A stretch of DNA of 7,167 nt from Gammaproteobacteria bacterium (GTDB taxonomy: Bacteria; Pseudomonadota; Gammaproteobacteria; Steroidobacterales; Woeseiaceae), in assembly GCA_029881015.1 (NCBI GenBank), contig JAOUNK010000173.1, positions 1 to 7,167 on the forward strand. The letters are read 5' to 3'. Under the pieces are notes generated by a model that worked only from the letters and a program-made list of their open reading frames with translations, did not search any database and had not been told where the DNA came from. Shown here piece after piece: positions 5,680 through 7,167 of the stretch; within the stretch, counting starts at the first letter, position 1; each line of letters begins with the position of its first letter. A program made the position numbers and the translations under genes.

Positions 5680-6879
5680 CTAGCTGATTACGCCCAGTTC
5701 ACGACCGACGTCCGTGAAGGCGTCGATCGCCTTGTCGAGTTGCTCGCGAGTCAGGCCCGCGGACATTTGCGTGCGAATACGGGCCTGACCCTTGGGTACG
5801 ACCGGGAACGAGAAGCCGATAACATAGATACCGCGCTCGAGGAGTTTGTCCGCCATCGTCGTTGCCAGTCTTGCGTCGCCCAGCATGACCGGGATTATCG
5901 GGTGCTCGCCGGGCTTCAGGTCGAAGCCACGCGCCGTCATTTCGCCGCGGAAATAGGCCGCATTCTCATGCAGCTGTTGCTGCAGCGAGTTGTCGCGTTC
6001 GAGCAGGTCGAGCACGGCGATTGACGATGCGGCGATCATCGGCGCTACTGAGTTCGAGAACAGGTAGGGGCGGGAGCGCTGGCGCAGCCAGCCCACGATT
6101 TCCTTACGGCCGGACGTGTAGCCGCCCGACGCGCCGCCCAGTGCCTTGCCGAGCGTGCCGGTAATGATGTCCACCCGACCCATGACGCCGCGGTACTCAT
6201 GCGTCCCTTTGCCATGTTCGCCCATGAACCCGGCCGAGTGGCAGTCGTCGATCATGGTCAGCGTGTCGAACTCGTCGGCCAGGTCGCAGATCCCTTGCAG
6301 GTCGGCAATCGTGCCGTCCATCGAAAACACGCCGTCGGTTACGACCAGGCCCACATTGGCGTTGCTTGCGGCTTCGAGCTGTGCGCGCAGGTCCGCCATG
6401 TCGTCATTGGCATAGCGATAACGCGCGGCCTTGCATAAGCGGATGCCGTCAATGATGCTGGCATGATTCAGGGCATCGCTGATCACGGCATCGTCAGGGC
6501 CGAGCAGTGTTTCAAACAGTCCGCCGTTTGCGTCGAAGCAGGAAGGGTAGAGAATGGTGTCCTCTGTACCCAGAAACGCGCTGATGCGTTCTTCGAGCGC
6601 CTTGTGAATCGTTTGCGTGCCGCAAATGAAGCGTACCGAGGCCATGCCATAGCCGTATTCGTCGAGCGCCTTGTGCGCCGCGGCTATGATTTCCGGATGG
6701 TTGGCCAGGCCGAGGTAGTTATTTGCGCAGAGATTCAGTACTTCCCTGGTGCCGCCGTTTGACTTGACCTCGATAGCAGCTTGCTGGGGTCCGGCGATCA
6801 GGCGTTCCTTCTTGAACAGGCCTTCGCCGTGGAGGGCCTCGGTTTGCTCGGCGAGCGAGGAGAGGAATTTGGCAGGCAC
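5680..6879 (-). CDS. kbl: Glycine C-acetyltransferase (2-amino-3-ketobutyrate CoA ligase)
   Basis: PLP-dependent alpha-oxoamine synthase that cleaves 2-amino-3-ketobutyrate with CoA to glycine and acetyl-CoA, completing threonine degradation begun by Tdh. The family signature is complete: CANNYLGLANHP near the N-terminus, MASVRFICGTQ, DANGGLFETLLG, SDALNHASIIDG, DDCHSAGF at 211-218, and the PLP lysine K245 in GTLGKALGGASGGYT (E. coli K244). I chose the GTG at 6879, giving 399 residues, because its first residues align without offset to E. coli Kbl (398 residues). The frame extends to a TTG at 6909 (409 residues), but that codon has no ribosome binding site and adjoins a likely -10 element at 6910-6915, so it would not be transcribed. 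The ribosome binding site at GTG is modest (GAAGAG, 7 nt upstream). It is first in the kbl-tdh-SIMPL operon and divergent from the hslR-like gene. Confidence 0.96.
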   Translation of the reverse strand: MPAKFLSSLAEQTEALHGEGLFKKERLIAGPQQAAIEVKSNGGTREVLNLCANNYLGLANHPEIIAAAHKALDEYGYGMASVRFICGTQTIHKALEERISAFLGTEDTILYPSCFDANGGLFETLLGPDDAVISDALNHASIIDGIRLCKAARYRYANDDMADLRAQLEAASNANVGLVVTDGVFSMDGTIADLQGICDLADEFDTLTMIDDCHSAGFMGEHGKGTHEYRGVMGRVDIITGTLGKALGGASGGYTSGRKEIVGWLRQRSRPYLFSNSVAPMIAASSIAVLDLLERDNSLQQQLHENAAYFRGEMTARGFDLKPGEHPIIPVMLGDARLATTMADKLLERGIYVIGFSFPVVPKGQARIRTQMSAGLTREQLDKAIDAFTDVGRELGVIS

Positions 6880-6909
6880 GGGATTGCTCTTCTGTGTGGT
6901 TGGACGCAA

Positions 6910-6918
6910 AGTATATCA
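6910..6918 (-). promoter_or_regulatory. Predicted extended -10 promoter element for kbl-tdh
   Basis: Read on the minus strand, TGATATACT is an extended -10 (TG, one base, TATACT; 5 of 6 matches to TATAAT). No convincing -35 is found 16-18 nt upstream, which is common for extended -10 promoters. Transcription would begin near 6902-6904, about 24 nt before the GTG start of kbl. The element lies in the short divergent gap, so kbl and the hslR-like gene share this control region. On the plus strand TATATC (6912-6917) could be a weak -10 for the latter, without a good -35. Confidence 0.45.
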
Positions 6919-6939
6919 GCAGGAAGAAGGAGATCGACT

Positions 6940-7167
6940 GTGGCTGACCGCAACTTGCGGCTCGACAGATGGCTGTGGTTTACGCGCTTTTACAAGACGC
7001 GCTCGGCTGCAAGCGCCGCGGTGCAGGGCGGGCATATCCGCTTGAACGGGGAACGATCACGCAGCTCGAACAAGGTGACGATTGGCGATCGGATTCGGGT
7101 AGTCCGCAATCAGCTTACCTACGAACTGACGGTTGTGGGTATTCCCTCGCGGCGCGGACCGGCGGCC
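6940..7167 (+). CDS. hslR: Hsp15-like S4-domain RNA-binding protein (3' truncated)
   Basis: N-terminal 76 codons of an S4-domain protein like E. coli Hsp15, a heat-induced factor that binds dissociated 50S subunits carrying stalled peptidyl-tRNA and helps recycle them. The S4 core is visible: RLDRWLWFTRFYKTRSAA near the start, GGHIRLNGERSRSSNKVTIGD in the middle, then RIRVVRNQLTYELTVVGIPSRRGPAA at the window edge, matching Hsp15 in order and spacing. The start is GTG at 6940, fixed by the strong ribosome binding site AAGGAG (6927-6932) 7 nt upstream. The usual basic C-terminal helix lies beyond the window, so completeness cannot be judged. It is divergent from kbl. Confidence 0.88.
   Translation, partial: MADRNLRLDRWLWFTRFYKTRSAASAAVQGGHIRLNGERSRSSNKVTIGDRIRVVRNQLTYELTVVGIPSRRGPAA

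Noticed and set aside
6749..7045. 98-codon plus-strand frame spanning the kbl start and the hslR-like start
   Set aside because: It overlaps both real genes in another frame; the S4 protein is read from 6940 with a strong ribosome binding site.

Overview
The window looks like chromosomal DNA of a fairly GC-rich gammaproteobacterium. The evidence is a 618-residue SppA with the two-halved layout of the E. coli enzyme, a kbl-tdh pair in the same order as E. coli and with very similar proteins, and an Hsp15-type S4 protein. I cannot name the genus. No mobile element, CRISPR array, tRNA or rRNA is visible.

Layout. (1) Positions 1-3585, plus strand: a tightly packed unit of the C-terminal half of a TRAP-transporter large permease (DctM family), a periplasmic PQQ-type glucose/sorbosone dehydrogenase-like protein starting 15 nt later, and sppA, whose start overlaps the end of the dehydrogenase gene by 8 nt. 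(2) Positions 3586-3905: an intergenic region that is not empty. It holds a consensus -35 (TTGACA) with a plausible -10, a class I cyclic di-GMP (GEMM) riboswitch aptamer at about 3641-3754, and a good Shine-Dalgarno followed by a 28-codon ORF for a single-span hydrophobic peptide at 3787-3873. (3) Positions 3906-6879, minus strand: a threonine-degradation operon kbl-tdh, followed after 1 nt by a membrane-anchored SIMPL/DUF541 protein. (4) From 6940, plus strand: the first 76 codons of an Hsp15-like (HslR) RNA-binding protein, divergent from kbl.

How it fits together. Kbl and Tdh form the two-step pathway from threonine through 2-amino-3-ketobutyrate to glycine and acetyl-CoA. The TRAP permease and the secreted dehydrogenase suggest periplasmic oxidation or uptake of an organic acid or sugar-like compound, but the substrate is not readable from sequence. 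SppA cleaves leftover signal peptides in the inner membrane.

The most interesting element is the self-contained module in the sppA/SIMPL gap: its own promoter, a c-di-GMP aptamer with the key ligand contacts intact, and a tiny membrane peptide as the only gene before the convergent operon. A 6-nt segment of the aptamer P3 stem (GACCCA) is perfectly complementary to the 6 nt just before the peptide's ATG (TGGGTC), which suggests a translational switch. I do not recognise the peptide as a member of any named family.
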